64,000 bases of DNA from Microbulbifer variabilis ATCC 700307 (GTDB lineage Bacteria; Pseudomonadota; Gammaproteobacteria; Pseudomonadales; Cellvibrionaceae), in the NCBI RefSeq assembly GCF_000380565.1, contig NZ_AQYJ01000028.1:372001-436000 (forward strand). Direction: 5' to 3'. Positions 45,852 through 56,200 of this stretch are shown here, in pieces. Within the stretch, counting starts at the first letter, position 1. Each line of letters begins with the position of its first letter. A program made the translations under genes and the position numbers. The notes under the pieces are model-generated. The model did no database searches and was not told the DNA's origin. It saw only the letters and a list, made by a program, of their open reading frames with translations.

Positions 45852-46653
45852 CCAGGATGGCGTGAGCCTGTACTTTGAGCTTCGCGGGAATGGTCCTCGC
45901 CTGGTATTCCATCCCGGTACTCTCAGTGATCTCAGAGTACATCCGACTGTATTTGATTCTCCATTGGCACGACATTTTGAAATACTGAGTTTTGATCCAC
46001 GAGGAATTGGGCAATCCAATTCTCCCGATGCGTCTCCTACGATGTTTGACTATGCCCAGGATCTCAAGCGTTTAATGGAGCATATAGGTTGGCAGGATGC
46101 ACTGTTTATTGGCGAATCTTTTGGTGGAATGGTATTGCAGGAGTTTGCGCTTCTCTATCCACAAGCTGTGCAGAGACTCGTTTTGATAGTCACCAGTTCT
46201 GGGGGGCCGGGAGGAGCTTCATTTCCTCTCCATAAATATGATATCGAAGCAATGAACGTCGAGGAAAAAGTTAACTTTTTCATCTCGGCTGGAGATAGCC
46301 GTATGCCGAGTTCCAATAATGAACAAATAGAAACGGCGCTCTACACACCTCTGCGGAATTACTACAAGCAAGTTTGTGAGATTTCTATAAATAAGCCGGA
46401 AGGGGCTTTATGCCGTTCTCGACAGCTCCAGGCAAGAAAGGGACATGATACCTTTGAACGCTTGCCTGAGCTCAGGGTTGGGACACTTATTTGTGGTGGT
46501 CGCTATGACAGAATCGCTCCTTTTGAAAACCAGAAGGCTTTATTCCAGCAAATAAATGAATCTCGCCTGGGAATTTTTGAAGGTGGGCATCATGTACTAT
46601 GGCAGGACACTTTGATTTGGGGTTTCATTTTGAGTTTTCTTAAGTTGACTTAA
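45838..46653 (+). CDS. Alpha/beta hydrolase
   Basis: 271 residues. The fold is clear: VSLYFELRGNGPRLVFHPG (with the oxyanion-hole turn), LSFDPRGIGQSNSPDA, the nucleophile elbow GESFGGMVL (Ser near residue 95), GGRYDRIAPFENQ for the Asp region and FEGGHHVLWQD for the catalytic His. It resembles 3-oxoadipate enol-lactonase/haloperoxidase-type members; substrate unknown. Cytoplasmic. ATG at 45838. It is followed 56 bases later by cobO without evident functional link. Confidence 0.9.
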   Translation: MSVFSQDGVSLYFELRGNGPRLVFHPGTLSDLRVHPTVFDSPLARHFEILSFDPRGIGQSNSPDASPTMFDYAQDLKRLMEHIGWQDALFIGESFGGMVLQEFALLYPQAVQRLVLIVTSSGGPGGASFPLHKYDIEAMNVEEKVNFFISAGDSRMPSSNNEQIETALYTPLRNYYKQVCEISINKPEGALCRSRQLQARKGHDTFERLPELRVGTLICGGRYDRIAPFENQKALFQQINESRLGIFEGGHHVLWQDTLIWGFILSFLKLT

Positions 46654-46709
46654 ATATTGCTATCAATTTGTTTACATAGTTATGTGCCTAAATATTTATT
46701 GGTTTTTTT

Positions 46710-47324
46710 ATGAGCTCTAAATTTCAGGATGAAAGTAGACAATACAAGGAGCGTATGCGGAATCGCAAGCAGATCGTTGATGAGACGGTATCTAGAGCGC
46801 AGGATGAGCGTGGAACTGTAATTTTATATACTGGTGATGGTAAAGGTAAAACCACAGCAGCTATGGGGTTGGTAACAAGGGCTCTGGGTTATGCTTTCTC
46901 TACGGTGGTCATACAGTTTATAAAAGGTACTTGGGAGTGCGGGGAGAAGAATTTATTGATGGGATCTTCCCGCCCTTTGCAGTGGTACCAGATGGGTACG
47001 GACTTTACCTGGGAAACCCAGAACTTTGATGCAGATAAGGCCGCAGCACAAGCGCTATGGGAGAAGGGGTTGATGGCCATGCGTGATGAAAGCGTGTACT
47101 TGGTTGTTTTGGATGAATTGACCTATGCATTAAATTTTCACTGGCTGGATAAGGCTGAAGTATTGGCAGCTATACGGGATCGCCCCAAGGAACAGTCAGT
47201 TATTATTACCGGCCGTGGAGCTAAACAATATTTGAGGGATATTGCGGATACCGTTAGTGAAATGCGCGCGGAAAAGCATGCCTTTGCTAGTGGTCTCGCA
47301 GCACGTAAAGGTATTGAATGGTAA
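46710..47324 (+). CDS. cobO: Cob(I)yrinic acid a,c-diamide adenosyltransferase
   Basis: 204 residues, typical for CobO/BtuR. The P-loop is ILYTGDGKGKTTAAMG (about residues 37-52). Then come VVIQFIKGTWECGEKN, LVVLDELTYALNFHWL and ITGRGAKQYLRDIADTVSEMR. The enzyme adenosylates reduced corrinoids to form adenosylcobalamin, acting in B12 salvage or synthesis. No other cobalamin gene and no cobalamin riboswitch was seen near it, so it probably serves salvage of imported corrinoid. Confidence 0.96.
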   Translation: MSSKFQDESRQYKERMRNRKQIVDETVSRAQDERGTVILYTGDGKGKTTAAMGLVTRALGYAFSTVVIQFIKGTWECGEKNLLMGSSRPLQWYQMGTDFTWETQNFDADKAAAQALWEKGLMAMRDESVYLVVLDELTYALNFHWLDKAEVLAAIRDRPKEQSVIITGRGAKQYLRDIADTVSEMRAEKHAFASGLAARKGIEW

Positions 47325-47435
47325 TGAAGCAACTGCAGGCATAGGCCTAAACCTTGCGGGTAAGGATTGAGCCAACTGGTTTTGATTATTAGCACCTACT
47401 GATTATATATTTACAGCTTAATGCGCTGAGGCCGA

Positions 47436-47473
47436 CAGGGTGATGTTATCACAATAAGCACCCTGCCATTTTT
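47436..47473 (+). terminator. Possible terminator downstream of cobO
   Basis: CAGGGTG (47436-47442) pairs with CACCCTG (47459-47465) around a 16-base loop, followed by CCATTTTT. It lies between cobO and the convergent araC-type gene. Confidence 0.45.
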
Positions 47474-47487
47474 GGTGAAGGGTCCAA

Positions 47488-48543
47488 TTACTCGGTTTCT
47501 GCTACTTCTCTGGCAGCGATGCTGGCTATCATTTGGCGTCTCACACGCATCGGCGTGGTTCCAAACCAACGATAACAGGCGCGGTTGAAAGAGCTCTGCT
47601 CACGGTATCCCAACATATTGGATATCTGTGACATGGGCGGCTGTTTGGTACTCAAGTAGTATTCGGCACGCTCACGGCGAATGCGATCCAGTAAATCTTC
47701 AAATACGAGATTGCGGTCACGCAGCCTCCTTTGCAGGGTGCGCTTGTGCATGCCAAGTTGGTTAGCAACTTCTTGCAGGCTGCAACGCTTCAGCGGCATC
47801 AGGCAATAAATAAGCTGCTGCACTTGCTCTATCAGACTGGCTTCCCCCTGTTGTAGGAGCTCTTCAATATATGTCTTTAGCAGTGGACGTAGGCTCGGGT
47901 TACACTTTTCAGTGGGGTGTAATAGGGAGCTACTGCTCAGGATAAGTGCATCTTTTTCCCGCCCAAAGTGTATCGGGACACCGAAGAAATTTTCATACTG
48001 GTCATGCAGGGGGCGCTCTGTTTGCAGATGCACGGCTTCCAATTGGAAGTTTTCTCCGCAAAGATTCTGTAATGCGACCATGGAGACCCCGAGGAGAAAT
48101 TCTCGGCACTGTTCCAGGTCAAAAGCGGGGGCTCCCCGCTCCTCTGTTTGGAGGTCGTCTATGCAATAAAAATAAAGATATGTGTGTTTGCCTTTTTTCT
48201 GAAGTTCCACACGCAGGTTATAGGGTGGCTCTCCGAGCTGCCTAATTGCTGCGTTGAGGAACTCCCCCAAAGTTAGGGACTGCAGTACCGCTGCTCCCAG
48301 CGATCCCAATGCAGCCGCCCCCTGGCTGTAAGCAAGGCGCAGTCCAAAATCTGCACAGTTGAGTTGATGCGTAGCTCTGTTCATCAGGTCGTTTACGGAT
48401 CTCAAGGGTAGGTAACCCTCAAGGCTTTCAACTTGCTGGGGATTTATTCGGGCATTTATTAGCAAGGCCTCAGGGCTGCCATTAAATTGGCTCACCAACT
48501 CATAAAAGCCCGTTAACAGCGTAGTTCTTATTTGTTGAGTCAA
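47488..48543 (-). CDS. AraC family transcriptional regulator
   Basis: 351 residues with a TTG start at 48543. The N-terminal about 200 residues match the arabinose_bd-type ligand domain of OruR/ArgR-like regulators (INPQQVESLEGYLPLRSVNDLMNRA, LAYSQGAAALGSLGAAVLQS). The C-terminal double helix-turn-helix spans about 260-340 (SLQEVANQLGMHKRTLQRRLRD and ISNMLGYREQSSFNRACYRWFGTTP). The target is unknown. It is flanked by convergent cobO and a 740-base gap, and no obvious metabolic partner lies next to it. Confidence 0.9.
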   Translation of the reverse strand: MTQQIRTTLLTGFYELVSQFNGSPEALLINARINPQQVESLEGYLPLRSVNDLMNRATHQLNCADFGLRLAYSQGAAALGSLGAAVLQSLTLGEFLNAAIRQLGEPPYNLRVELQKKGKHTYLYFYCIDDLQTEERGAPAFDLEQCREFLLGVSMVALQNLCGENFQLEAVHLQTERPLHDQYENFFGVPIHFGREKDALILSSSSLLHPTEKCNPSLRPLLKTYIEELLQQGEASLIEQVQQLIYCLMPLKRCSLQEVANQLGMHKRTLQRRLRDRNLVFEDLLDRIRRERAEYYLSTKQPPMSQISNMLGYREQSSFNRACYRWFGTTPMRVRRQMIASIAAREVAETE

Positions 48544-49242
48544 TTTCTTAGAATCCTGTATACCACTCGGATAAATGACGTTATGAACTTGTTCCGAGTT
48601 AAATAATTCAATCTGGCGTTAGTGAAACGACTGTTAGCAGAACCCAGGGATAATAAAAAACGGAGCCTTGTGGCACGTTATTTATGGTTTTCTTCTAAGG
48701 GTTATTACTGTGTCTGTTATAAGGACAATCTTGTCGGCGGAAGTCTGCTCTGTTTTGACGTCCGGATATGTCAATGGATGGATGGGCAATAACAGTCACT
48801 GCCTTATAAGAATAAGGTCAGTGCAGGGCACAACCATGGTGCTCATCCTGAGCGGATAGTGAATGATAGTTCGATCAGGGCAAGGCGCTGGTGGCGATAA
48901 TCCGCGTATTGATCTCCGCTTAACGTTATTACAAGTATCTATATTACTTGTTTTTTTTAGGTCTTTTGAAGACTGTTAATCGATATGTGGATTTAAACCT
49001 TGTCGCCTAATGAAAAAAAATACCCGTATGCTTGGTCATTTAAGAAAAATATTCCTTAAATTCTTATAAATGCATTTTTTGTTTTATGGCGACTAAGCGA
49101 TTGGGAATAATAGTTTTTCAGAAAAATTTGTCAGAAATCGATTTTCGTTAAATATGTTCTCTGCAAGAAGCCTTGCCCGCCCGAAATTGGGACATACGTA
49201 CTTTCTTTGGTGGCTGTAGTTAGGATTAGGACAAAGGGTTGT
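48544..49242. other. Gene-poor stretch upstream of the AraC-type gene
   Basis: About 700 A+T-rich bases. A 63-codon plus-strand frame (48668-48859) is not convincing. It would contain the AraC gene promoter at its left end. Confidence 0.5.
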
Positions 49243-49274
49243 AAAAAAAAAAGAGCCCGCATAGGGCGGGCTCT
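49243..49274 (-). terminator. Strong intrinsic terminator of the AbgT gene
   Basis: AGAGCCCGC and GCGGGCTCT form a nine-base-pair GC-rich stem with a five-base loop, followed on the minus strand by an eight- to ten-T run. It starts 13 bases after the AbgT stop codon. Confidence 0.92.
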
Positions 49275-49286
49275 GGAGTGTATGGT

Positions 49287-50888
49287 TTAGCCGCCGTAAT
49301 AGGTTGCGGCTCCTGGACCAACAGGGAGGCCCAGGGCAAAAACCCAAATGTAGAAGAGGGCAGTCCAACCGATAAAGAAGAAAATAGAGTAGGGGATCAT
49401 AGTGGCGATCAAGGTGCCCATGCCTAGGTCTTTTTTGTAGCGGGCGGCGAAGGTGATGATTAGGCCAAAGTAGCTCATCATTGGCGTAATCACATTTGTC
49501 ACAGAGTCACCGATACGATAGGCCGCTTGAATAACTTCGGGGGCATAACCGAGCAGCATCAACATGGGTACAAAGATCGGGGCGGTTACAGCCCATTGGG
49601 CAGATGCGCTACCGAGCATCAGATTTACAAAACCGCACATCATGATGAAGAACAGGAACAGCAGTGGCCCGGTCAGGCCAATGCTCTGTAAAGCGTCGGC
49701 GCCCAGTACAGCAAAGATAGTACCGAGATTGGTGACTTTAAAGAAGGCAACAAATTGTGCTGCGAAGAACACCAGCACGATATACATGCCCATGCTATTC
49801 ATGCTCTTGGCCATGGCATCGATCACATCGCGGTCATTCTTCATGGTGCCAACCACTTTGCCGTAAACAAAGCCAGGGATGGCGAAGAAGACGAGGATCA
49901 GGGATACAATACCTTTCAGGAATGGGGAGCCGGCTACCAAGCCGGTTTCCGGGTTACGCAGAACTCCCCACTCAGGTACAACAGAAAGAGCAAATAGAGC
50001 GGAAACGGCTAAGACAGCGAGACCCGCGTATTTAAGTCCCCGTTTCTCGTCATCGGTCAAAGTGCCCAGCTTGTCCTGGCTTAAATCTACCGAAGCTTCA
50101 TTTGGGTCATACTTACCCAGCTTGGGTTCTACGATTGCCATTGTGACCCAGCTGCCGACAAGGGTAATCAGGAAAGTACTGACGATCATAAAGAACCAGT
50201 TTACTTCCGGACCGACGCTGTAGGTCGGGTCAATCATATGGGCTGCTGATTCTGTTATGCCTGAGAGTAGTGGGTCCACAGTGCCCAGTAATAGGTTGGC
50301 GCTGTAACCACCAGAGACGCCGGCAAAAGCAGCAGCCAAACCCGCCAGGGGATGACGGCCCAGGGAGTGGAAGATCATGGCTGCCAGAGGGATCAGCACA
50401 ACATATCCGAGTTCTGAGGCGGTGTTAGAGATAATACCGGCGAAGACCACGATCACTGTGACAGTACGCTTGGAAGCCTGCAATACCAAGCCGCGTACTG
50501 CGGCACTCAGCAGGCCTGAATGCTCAGCAATCCCTACTCCGAGAAGAGCGACCAATACTGTTCCAAGAGGGGCAAAGCCGGTGAAGTTTTTCACCAGGCT
50601 GGTGACGATCATCCTAAGGCCGTCACCGCTCATCAAGTTGAAGACTTCAATGACTCCATCTGGGTCACGGCCAGCTGCGCCCACAGGGCGGGGATCGGCG
50701 ACGGACAGGCCAAAGTAGGAAGCTATGCCACTAAGCACTACCACCCCAACGGCAAAAAGTGCAAACAGGGTAATGGGGTGGGGAAGCAGATTACCAAGCC
50801 ACTCCACTACATCTAGGAAGCGAGTAAAAGCCGTCTTGCGCCCAGGCGAACTATCCTGCTGATCGCTGGGGGAGGTCGTTGTGGTCAT
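49287..50888 (-). CDS. AbgT family transporter
   Basis: 533 residues with about 12-13 membrane segments. The family signature is visible: VVEWLGNLLPHPITLFALF, LVLQASKRTVTVIVVFAGIISNTASELGYVVLIPLAA, GGYSANLLLGTVDPLLSGITE and IGDSVTNVITPMMSYFGLI. AbgT in E. coli imports p-aminobenzoyl-glutamate; close homologues export sulfonamides using the proton gradient. No abgA/abgB peptidase genes lie next to it, so export or another substrate is possible. GAGGAC precedes the ATG. Confidence 0.95.
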   Translation of the reverse strand: MTTTTSPSDQQDSSPGRKTAFTRFLDVVEWLGNLLPHPITLFALFAVGVVVLSGIASYFGLSVADPRPVGAAGRDPDGVIEVFNLMSGDGLRMIVTSLVKNFTGFAPLGTVLVALLGVGIAEHSGLLSAAVRGLVLQASKRTVTVIVVFAGIISNTASELGYVVLIPLAAMIFHSLGRHPLAGLAAAFAGVSGGYSANLLLGTVDPLLSGITESAAHMIDPTYSVGPEVNWFFMIVSTFLITLVGSWVTMAIVEPKLGKYDPNEASVDLSQDKLGTLTDDEKRGLKYAGLAVLAVSALFALSVVPEWGVLRNPETGLVAGSPFLKGIVSLILVFFAIPGFVYGKVVGTMKNDRDVIDAMAKSMNSMGMYIVLVFFAAQFVAFFKVTNLGTIFAVLGADALQSIGLTGPLLFLFFIMMCGFVNLMLGSASAQWAVTAPIFVPMLMLLGYAPEVIQAAYRIGDSVTNVITPMMSYFGLIITFAARYKKDLGMGTLIATMIPYSIFFFIGWTALFYIWVFALGLPVGPGAATYYGG

Positions 50889-51219
50889 TGTTTGTCCTCA
50901 ATCATTTTGGTGTCGGCTGCTCCTAATTGCCTCTGGAGCGTCCGTTAGCCGAATAATTGGCTGAAAAATGTGCTAAGGCGCGATCATACACAAAAGTCCT
51001 TTGGGTAAGAATGCCTGAGGGGGGAATGTTCCCTACGGGTGGATCGGTAATCACCAGTCAGATATACACTGGGGAGGGTGTTTTAAAGAAACGGCACCTC
51101 TATTTCGGTCACCAAAACTGTGAGTTTGTGACAGTCTTTTAACAGGTCAGCTTAAGAGACCTGTCATTCTTGAATATGCCATAATCCCAACACTCAGCAG
51201 TCAACTCAGCGGTGAAATA
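50889..51219. other. Divergent promoter region of the AbgT and amidotransferase genes
   Basis: About 330 bases. ACAGGTC (51142-51148) and GACCTGT (51158-51164) make a seven-base-pair inverted repeat about 60 bases before the amidotransferase start; it may be an operator or a leader hairpin. No gene seen. Confidence 0.45.
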
Positions 51220-51921
51220 ATGAAAATTGGAGTGTTAAAGACCGACGATGTGCGCAAGGAGCTGGTGGGCGAATTCGGCGAGTATCCGGAGATGTTTGCC
51301 GAGCTATTGCGCAGTCAGGATTCAGGGTTGGAGTTCGCTACCTACGAGGTACAGCACGGTCAATACCCGGAGCAGATAGATGAAGTAGATGCATATCTGA
51401 TCACTGGTAGTAAAACCGGTGTTTATGATGATAAAGAGTGGATTCCGCCGCTGATGCAATTTGTGCGCAAGTTACACGATGTAAAGAAGCCCACTATTGG
51501 CATTTGCTTTGGACACCAGCTGATTGCTCAGGCTCTGGGAGGAAGAACCCGCAAGTCTGACAAAGGTTGGGGATTGGGAGTGCATACCTATGAGATGCAG
51601 GAAACTCCCTCCTGGATGTCTGAGCCGCTGAATAACTTTAGTTTGTTGGTTACCCACCAGGATCAAGTTGAAGCGCTTCCCCCGGGCGGCCGTGTGCTGG
51701 CTTCCAGCGATTTTTGCCCTATGGCTATGTTGCAAGTGGATGACCATATGCTCAGCTTTCAGGCTCACCCAGAGTTTACAAAGCCCTATTCCAATAGCTT
51801 GATGGAGTTGCGCCGGGAAGCTTTCGGCGAAGAAGTTGTGCAGAAGGGGCAGGCTTCTTTACAAAATGATATCCATGAGAATGTCGTTGCCAAGTGGATG
51901 TTGGAGTTCTTGCGCAAATAA
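51220..51921 (+). CDS. Class I glutamine amidotransferase-like protein
   Basis: 233 residues. The catalytic triad is present: Cys96 in IGICFGHQLIAQALGG, His183 and Glu185 in FQAHPEFTKPY. The oxyanion strand reads YLITGSKTGVYDD. It belongs to the GMP-synthase-like stand-alone GATase1 group (YfeJ-like; also related to gamma-glutamyl hydrolases acting on polyamine conjugates). Substrate unknown. GGTGA precedes the ATG. Stand-alone gene ending at a hairpin. Confidence 0.9.
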   Translation: MKIGVLKTDDVRKELVGEFGEYPEMFAELLRSQDSGLEFATYEVQHGQYPEQIDEVDAYLITGSKTGVYDDKEWIPPLMQFVRKLHDVKKPTIGICFGHQLIAQALGGRTRKSDKGWGLGVHTYEMQETPSWMSEPLNNFSLLVTHQDQVEALPPGGRVLASSDFCPMAMLQVDDHMLSFQAHPEFTKPYSNSLMELRREAFGEEVVQKGQASLQNDIHENVVAKWMLEFLRK

Positions 51922-51929
51922 TATATTTC

Positions 51930-51954
51930 AAGAGGGCGGGTTTCTCGTCCTCTT
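51930..51954 (+). terminator. Likely terminator after the amidotransferase gene
   Basis: AAGAGGGCG pairs with CGTCCTCTT (one G-U) around a seven-base loop, nine bases after the stop codon. The following ATCTTGCC is only weakly T-rich. Confidence 0.5.
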
Positions 51955-52556
51955 ATCTTGCCTCTTCATCACTTTAACCCTACCGCAGAATTTTTTATTT
52001 TCATCAGTCTTGGTCAAGATATATATCCTTTGATTGCAAAATCAAATTTGGGTTTTGAATAAGAAGATATTGTGTAAGCAACCTTGCCAGTAATGTATTG
52101 ATTTTGATGTAAATAATAATTTTTTAATTTGATAAGAAATAATCATTTTTAATTTGTGGTGATTGTTAGGGTTTTCATATCAAGCTTATAAATTCCAGAG
52201 TCTTTTTAATTTTTCTGGGACAAATTACATTTTCAGTTATCTATTTTATTTGGTTATTGAGTGGTTAGCACGTTCTTGGCGTGATTCTCTCTGATTTCTA
52301 ACAAATGCAGAGCTAAAGAGATTGTTTTACAAAATATGAAGGAATAATGTGTGTCTCAGTCTCTTCAAAGTGGACGTTTGCTTTTGATCCCATTTTAGGA
52401 TTTCTATGGGTCGGATGAGTTTATAACTGGTTGTTTAGAAGGAGTGGAACGTCTACTTGGTTTGATATTGGAGGCTGTGGTAGCGGGGTAGATATTTTGA
52501 GCCTGATATAAAAGCCGATAAATTATAAATAAACTGACAATAAAAAGGGTGGCTTT
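51955..52556. other. A+T-rich leader region before the second TonB receptor
   Basis: About 600 strongly A+T-rich bases with no gene. The receptor start is preceded by AAAAGGGTGGCTTT. I could not recognise a Fur box or riboswitch. Confidence 0.45.
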
Positions 52557-55544
52557 ATGACCTTATTCAAGAAGACAATAGTAGCTGCATCTATTAGCCT
52601 GTCGATTTTGGGCAGTCAAGCCATAGCTGCAGGAAATGTTAATGGAACGATTGATGGTTCAATTTTAGGACATAATGGAGCTGAGATAACTGACGCCACC
52701 ATTATTATCGAGAATGAGAAAAATGGATTTAAAAGAACAATATCTACTGGGGTGAATGGGGATTTCAGAGTTAACCTTCCCAGTGGGGCCTATAAAGTTA
52801 CGGTGCAAAAACGTGGTTATCAACCTACGGTTATTGAGAAGGTTTTAGTCTCGATTGGTAGTTCGGCCAGCTTGGATATACCTTTGTCACTGGGTGATCT
52901 TGAAGAGGTTGTAGTCTTTGGGGAGGTAGCTCCGCAAATACGTAGGGGAACAGCGGAATCCTCACTTAATATTGGGTTGGCTGATATAGAGATGCTGCCT
53001 GTTTCTCGTAACATTGAATCGGTAGCTTTGTTGGCGCCTGGGACAGTTCTGGGGGATTCCGGCTTTGGGGAAGATAAGGATCTGATTTCTTTTGGTGGCG
53101 CCTCTGTAGGGGAAAATGCATATTATATTGATGGTCTCAATGTTACAAATTTCCGAAATGGACTTGGTGGTTCTTCAGTCCCCTTTGAATTTTATGATCA
53201 GTTTCAAATAAAAACTGGGGGATATAGCGCTGAATTTGGTCGTTCACTTGGTGGGGTACTGAATGCTGTTACTAAAAGGGGAGGTAATGAATTTGAATAT
53301 GGAGTGGTTGCTTATTACGAGCCTGCGGACCTTCGCTCAACTAGTCCTAATACAATATCCACTGATGGCACTCTTTATGATTTAAATTCCGAAAACGAAA
53401 AATCAAGATATACGACTGACTATTATGTCAGTGGGCCGATAGTTCCTGATAAACTATTTTTCTATGCCTTATATGAGCAACAGGAAACGATTGAAGAATT
53501 TACAACAAGGGCTGATCCGGGTACTTTCAATGATAGAGAGATTGGTGATGATTTCTGGGGAGTAAATTTAACCTGGAATATTACTGATAATCATATATTT
53601 TCCTACGTACATTTCTCAGATGAGCGCACCAGAGAGAACAGGCAATTAAACTATGACCCTTACAATAAGGATGATCAAGGATATAAAGGTACAGTATGGG
53701 ATGAGCGAGGAGGAGAAAACTGGCTTGTTCGATACGACGGGCAAATAACTGATAACTTTAGTGTATCACTTCTCCATGGTGAGAATGAATATTCCCTAAC
53801 CACTACGAGCACTACCGATACAGAATGCCCATATGTTGTTGATACAAGTGATGGAGCAATACCGGGGAATTCTTCTACATTTCCTGGCTGTGAGGCTAGT
53901 GCCAGGCCTCAAACTGGTGGTGATGAGCGCGTTGCTGATCGTATAGATTTTGAATGGGTCTTAGGGGATCACACCTTACGATTTGGTTATGATCAAGAAA
54001 ATAACTCCTCAAGTTCTGCAGAAACTTATTCGGGTACTGGGTTGCGAGCAGATGGAGGTGTCTACTATAGATATTATACTTTTACGCCAGGTGCAGAACT
54101 ATCAAATGGGGGGATCGTTCCCGATATTCATGGGGATGGATCAGATGTCCACATTGTTCGATATCGCCTGGGGGAAGTGTCAGGTGACTTTGAAGTGGAG
54201 TCTAAAGCATTTTACATTGAGGATACTTGGGATATCACTGACACCCTTACTATAAGTGCAGGGCTTCGCAATGAGACCTTTTCTAATTATAACGGTGAGG
54301 GAGATGTATTTATTGAAATTGATGATCAGTGGGCGCCCAGGCTAAGCTTTTCTTGGGACCCCTTTGGCGATGGTGAATCTCGTTTGTTTGGTAATTGGGG
54401 GCGGTACTTTATGCCGATTGCCTCAAATACCAATGTGCGTTTGTCTGGTGGTGAATTAGGGATACAGCGCTACTTTATATTTGATGGGGATTATGACCCC
54501 GTCACTGTTGCTCCATCTAATGTAGGTACCGATGGTATCCCTCTCTCTGAAGAAATAGGCTCCACTCAGATAACTTCCAGTGGCGAAGTTCCTGATAGCG
54601 CGCAGCTATCGGATCGGGATCTAGAGCCGATGTATCAGGATGAAATTATTTTTGGTTATGAAAAGGTTTTAAACAGTGATTGGACTGTTGGGTTAAAGGC
54701 CACTTACCGTGATTTGAAATCCCATATTGATGATGTGAGTATTGATCATGCTGTTGATGCTCTGGGTTATGAGCATACTGGAGATGCTCATGGATATGTA
54801 CTAGCTAATCCAGGTAATGATATTACTATACCTTATGATAGGTACGGAACTGGCGAGCTGGAGATGACAACTTTTCCTGCAGAGCTATTAGCTTACCCTG
54901 AGGCAAAACGAAAATATAAAGAGTTGGAGGTCTCGACCAAGCGAGGATTTGATGGGGTCTGGGGAATCAGTGCGAGCTATACCTGGTCTGAAAGTAAGGG
55001 GAATACTGAGGGTTATGTAAAGTCAGATAATGCACAAGATGATGCGGGAATAACTCAAGACTTCGATTTCCCTGAGTTAATGGATGGAGCCGATGGCTTT
55101 CTTCCTAATGATCGTACCCATAAGTTTAAAATATATGGTAATTATCAAATAATGGAAAGCCTACTCTTAGGGGTCAATCTACTTTGGCAATCAGGGCGAC
55201 CTATTAACTCTTTTGGTGCGGGGCATCCTAATGGAACTCCTTCCTATGGGGATACTTATTATCTCACGGATTCCGATGGTAATTTGATAAAAGCAGAGCG
55301 TGGCAGTAGTGGACGAACTGGTTGGGTTAAACAAATAGATTTATCATTGGTTTATACTACTCGAATTGGTTTAGCTGATCTAGAATTAAGAGCTGAAATT
55401 TTTAACCTTCTGGATGCAGATGCTGAGACTGAAGTATATGAATTTGCCGAATTGAGTCCAGGGATTGCTGATCCGAATTGGGGTATCAATCAGGTTTATC
55501 AAACTCCTCGTTACTTACGTTTTGGAGCAAGTGCGCGCTTTTAA
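52557..55544 (+). CDS. Oar-like TonB-dependent receptor with carboxypeptidase-type N-terminal domain
   Basis: 995 residues. An export signal (VAASISLSILGSQAIA) precedes a carboxypeptidase-regulatory-like domain (about 25-105; GTIDGSILGHNGAEITDATI, GDFRVNLPSGAYKVTVQKRGY). Then come a TonB box (LEEVVVFGE), a plug (SRNIESVALLAPGTVLGDSG, GENAYYIDGLNVTNFRNG) and a barrel ending in PRYLRFGASARF. Oar-like receptors handle large substrates such as peptides or polysaccharides; ligand unknown. No substrate-processing gene is adjacent. Codon use is more A+T-rich than in the 1-26 kb genes, as is the whole region to the right. Confidence 0.92.
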   Translation: MTLFKKTIVAASISLSILGSQAIAAGNVNGTIDGSILGHNGAEITDATIIIENEKNGFKRTISTGVNGDFRVNLPSGAYKVTVQKRGYQPTVIEKVLVSIGSSASLDIPLSLGDLEEVVVFGEVAPQIRRGTAESSLNIGLADIEMLPVSRNIESVALLAPGTVLGDSGFGEDKDLISFGGASVGENAYYIDGLNVTNFRNGLGGSSVPFEFYDQFQIKTGGYSAEFGRSLGGVLNAVTKRGGNEFEYGVVAYYEPADLRSTSPNTISTDGTLYDLNSENEKSRYTTDYYVSGPIVPDKLFFYALYEQQETIEEFTTRADPGTFNDREIGDDFWGVNLTWNITDNHIFSYVHFSDERTRENRQLNYDPYNKDDQGYKGTVWDERGGENWLVRYDGQITDNFSVSLLHGENEYSLTTTSTTDTECPYVVDTSDGAIPGNSSTFPGCEASARPQTGGDERVADRIDFEWVLGDHTLRFGYDQENNSSSSAETYSGTGLRADGGVYYRYYTFTPGAELSNGGIVPDIHGDGSDVHIVRYRLGEVSGDFEVESKAFYIEDTWDITDTLTISAGLRNETFSNYNGEGDVFIEIDDQWAPRLSFSWDPFGDGESRLFGNWGRYFMPIASNTNVRLSGGELGIQRYFIFDGDYDPVTVAPSNVGTDGIPLSEEIGSTQITSSGEVPDSAQLSDRDLEPMYQDEIIFGYEKVLNSDWTVGLKATYRDLKSHIDDVSIDHAVDALGYEHTGDAHGYVLANPGNDITIPYDRYGTGELEMTTFPAELLAYPEAKRKYKELEVSTKRGFDGVWGISASYTWSESKGNTEGYVKSDNAQDDAGITQDFDFPELMDGADGFLPNDRTHKFKIYGNYQIMESLLLGVNLLWQSGRPINSFGAGHPNGTPSYGDTYYLTDSDGNLIKAERGSSGRTGWVKQIDLSLVYTTRIGLADLELRAEIFNLLDADAETEVYEFAELSPGIADPNWGINQVYQTPRYLRFGASARF

Positions 55545-55667
55545 AATAAGAGGAGTATTTTTAGTAGGGGCTGTCTTCAGCTGAAGAGGAGGCGGCCTCT
55601 GATGTTGCTATTTATAGTTTTGGCTGATTGTTAATTTTTTCTAATGGTTATTTTTGTGGTCAAAATG

Positions 55668-55988
55668 TTAGTTGATTCCCGACATTAAGTCTTCATCAAA
55701 CAATAAAATTCTTACTGTGATAGGATCTTCGATTTGAAAAATCCTTCTTGCTGTTTCATCAATCCGGATAGCAAGTTTTTGCAATATTTCATGTGTGCGT
55801 GCAGGCTTTTTACTGCATATTATTTCGATATAACAGCCAGCGGGTTCTACATAATTTGATTCAACCACCGCTGTAACTGCATGCTCTCCTTTGGCTTCAA
55901 GCCCCTCGATAAGAATTTCATTAAATATGGCTGGCACAGAATCTGGAACCAGTTTTGAGGACTCTATAAATATCTTGCAGCTGGGCAT
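55668..55988 (-). CDS. Tautomerase-superfamily-like small protein
   Basis: 106 residues starting Met-Pro (MPSCKIFIES), as in tautomerases where Pro is exposed as the catalytic base. The rest has the beta-alpha-beta pattern: VPAIFNEILIEGLEAKGEHAV, GCYIEIICSKKPARTHEILQKLAIRIDETA, then VRILLFDEDLMSGIN. I do not recognise a specific family; DUF1904 or CHMI-type members are candidates. Substrate unknown. ATG at 55988. Flanked by the TonB receptor (convergent) and a decayed hydrolase. Confidence 0.6.
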   Translation of the reverse strand: MPSCKIFIESSKLVPDSVPAIFNEILIEGLEAKGEHAVTAVVESNYVEPAGCYIEIICSKKPARTHEILQKLAIRIDETARRIFQIEDPITVRILLFDEDLMSGIN

Positions 55989-56200
55989 GTGCTTCTACCA
56001 GAAAGGGTGATGTTGATTAGATGCTTTAAGCTGATATAACTTCATGACTGGCTAGCCGATAGATACATTTCTCAATAATTCTCAATATGAAAATCTCAGC
56101 TGATTACATTATAGCTGTTGACCTTGAATGCTGCTTTGGCGCTCTCGGAAAAAGAAGAGGGTATCGAACAGGTGAGAATATAGGTGTTAAAAAAGCATGG

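Noticed and set aside
48668..48859. 63-codon plus-strand frame in the gap next to the AraC-type gene
   Set aside because: No conserved features or ribosome-binding site.
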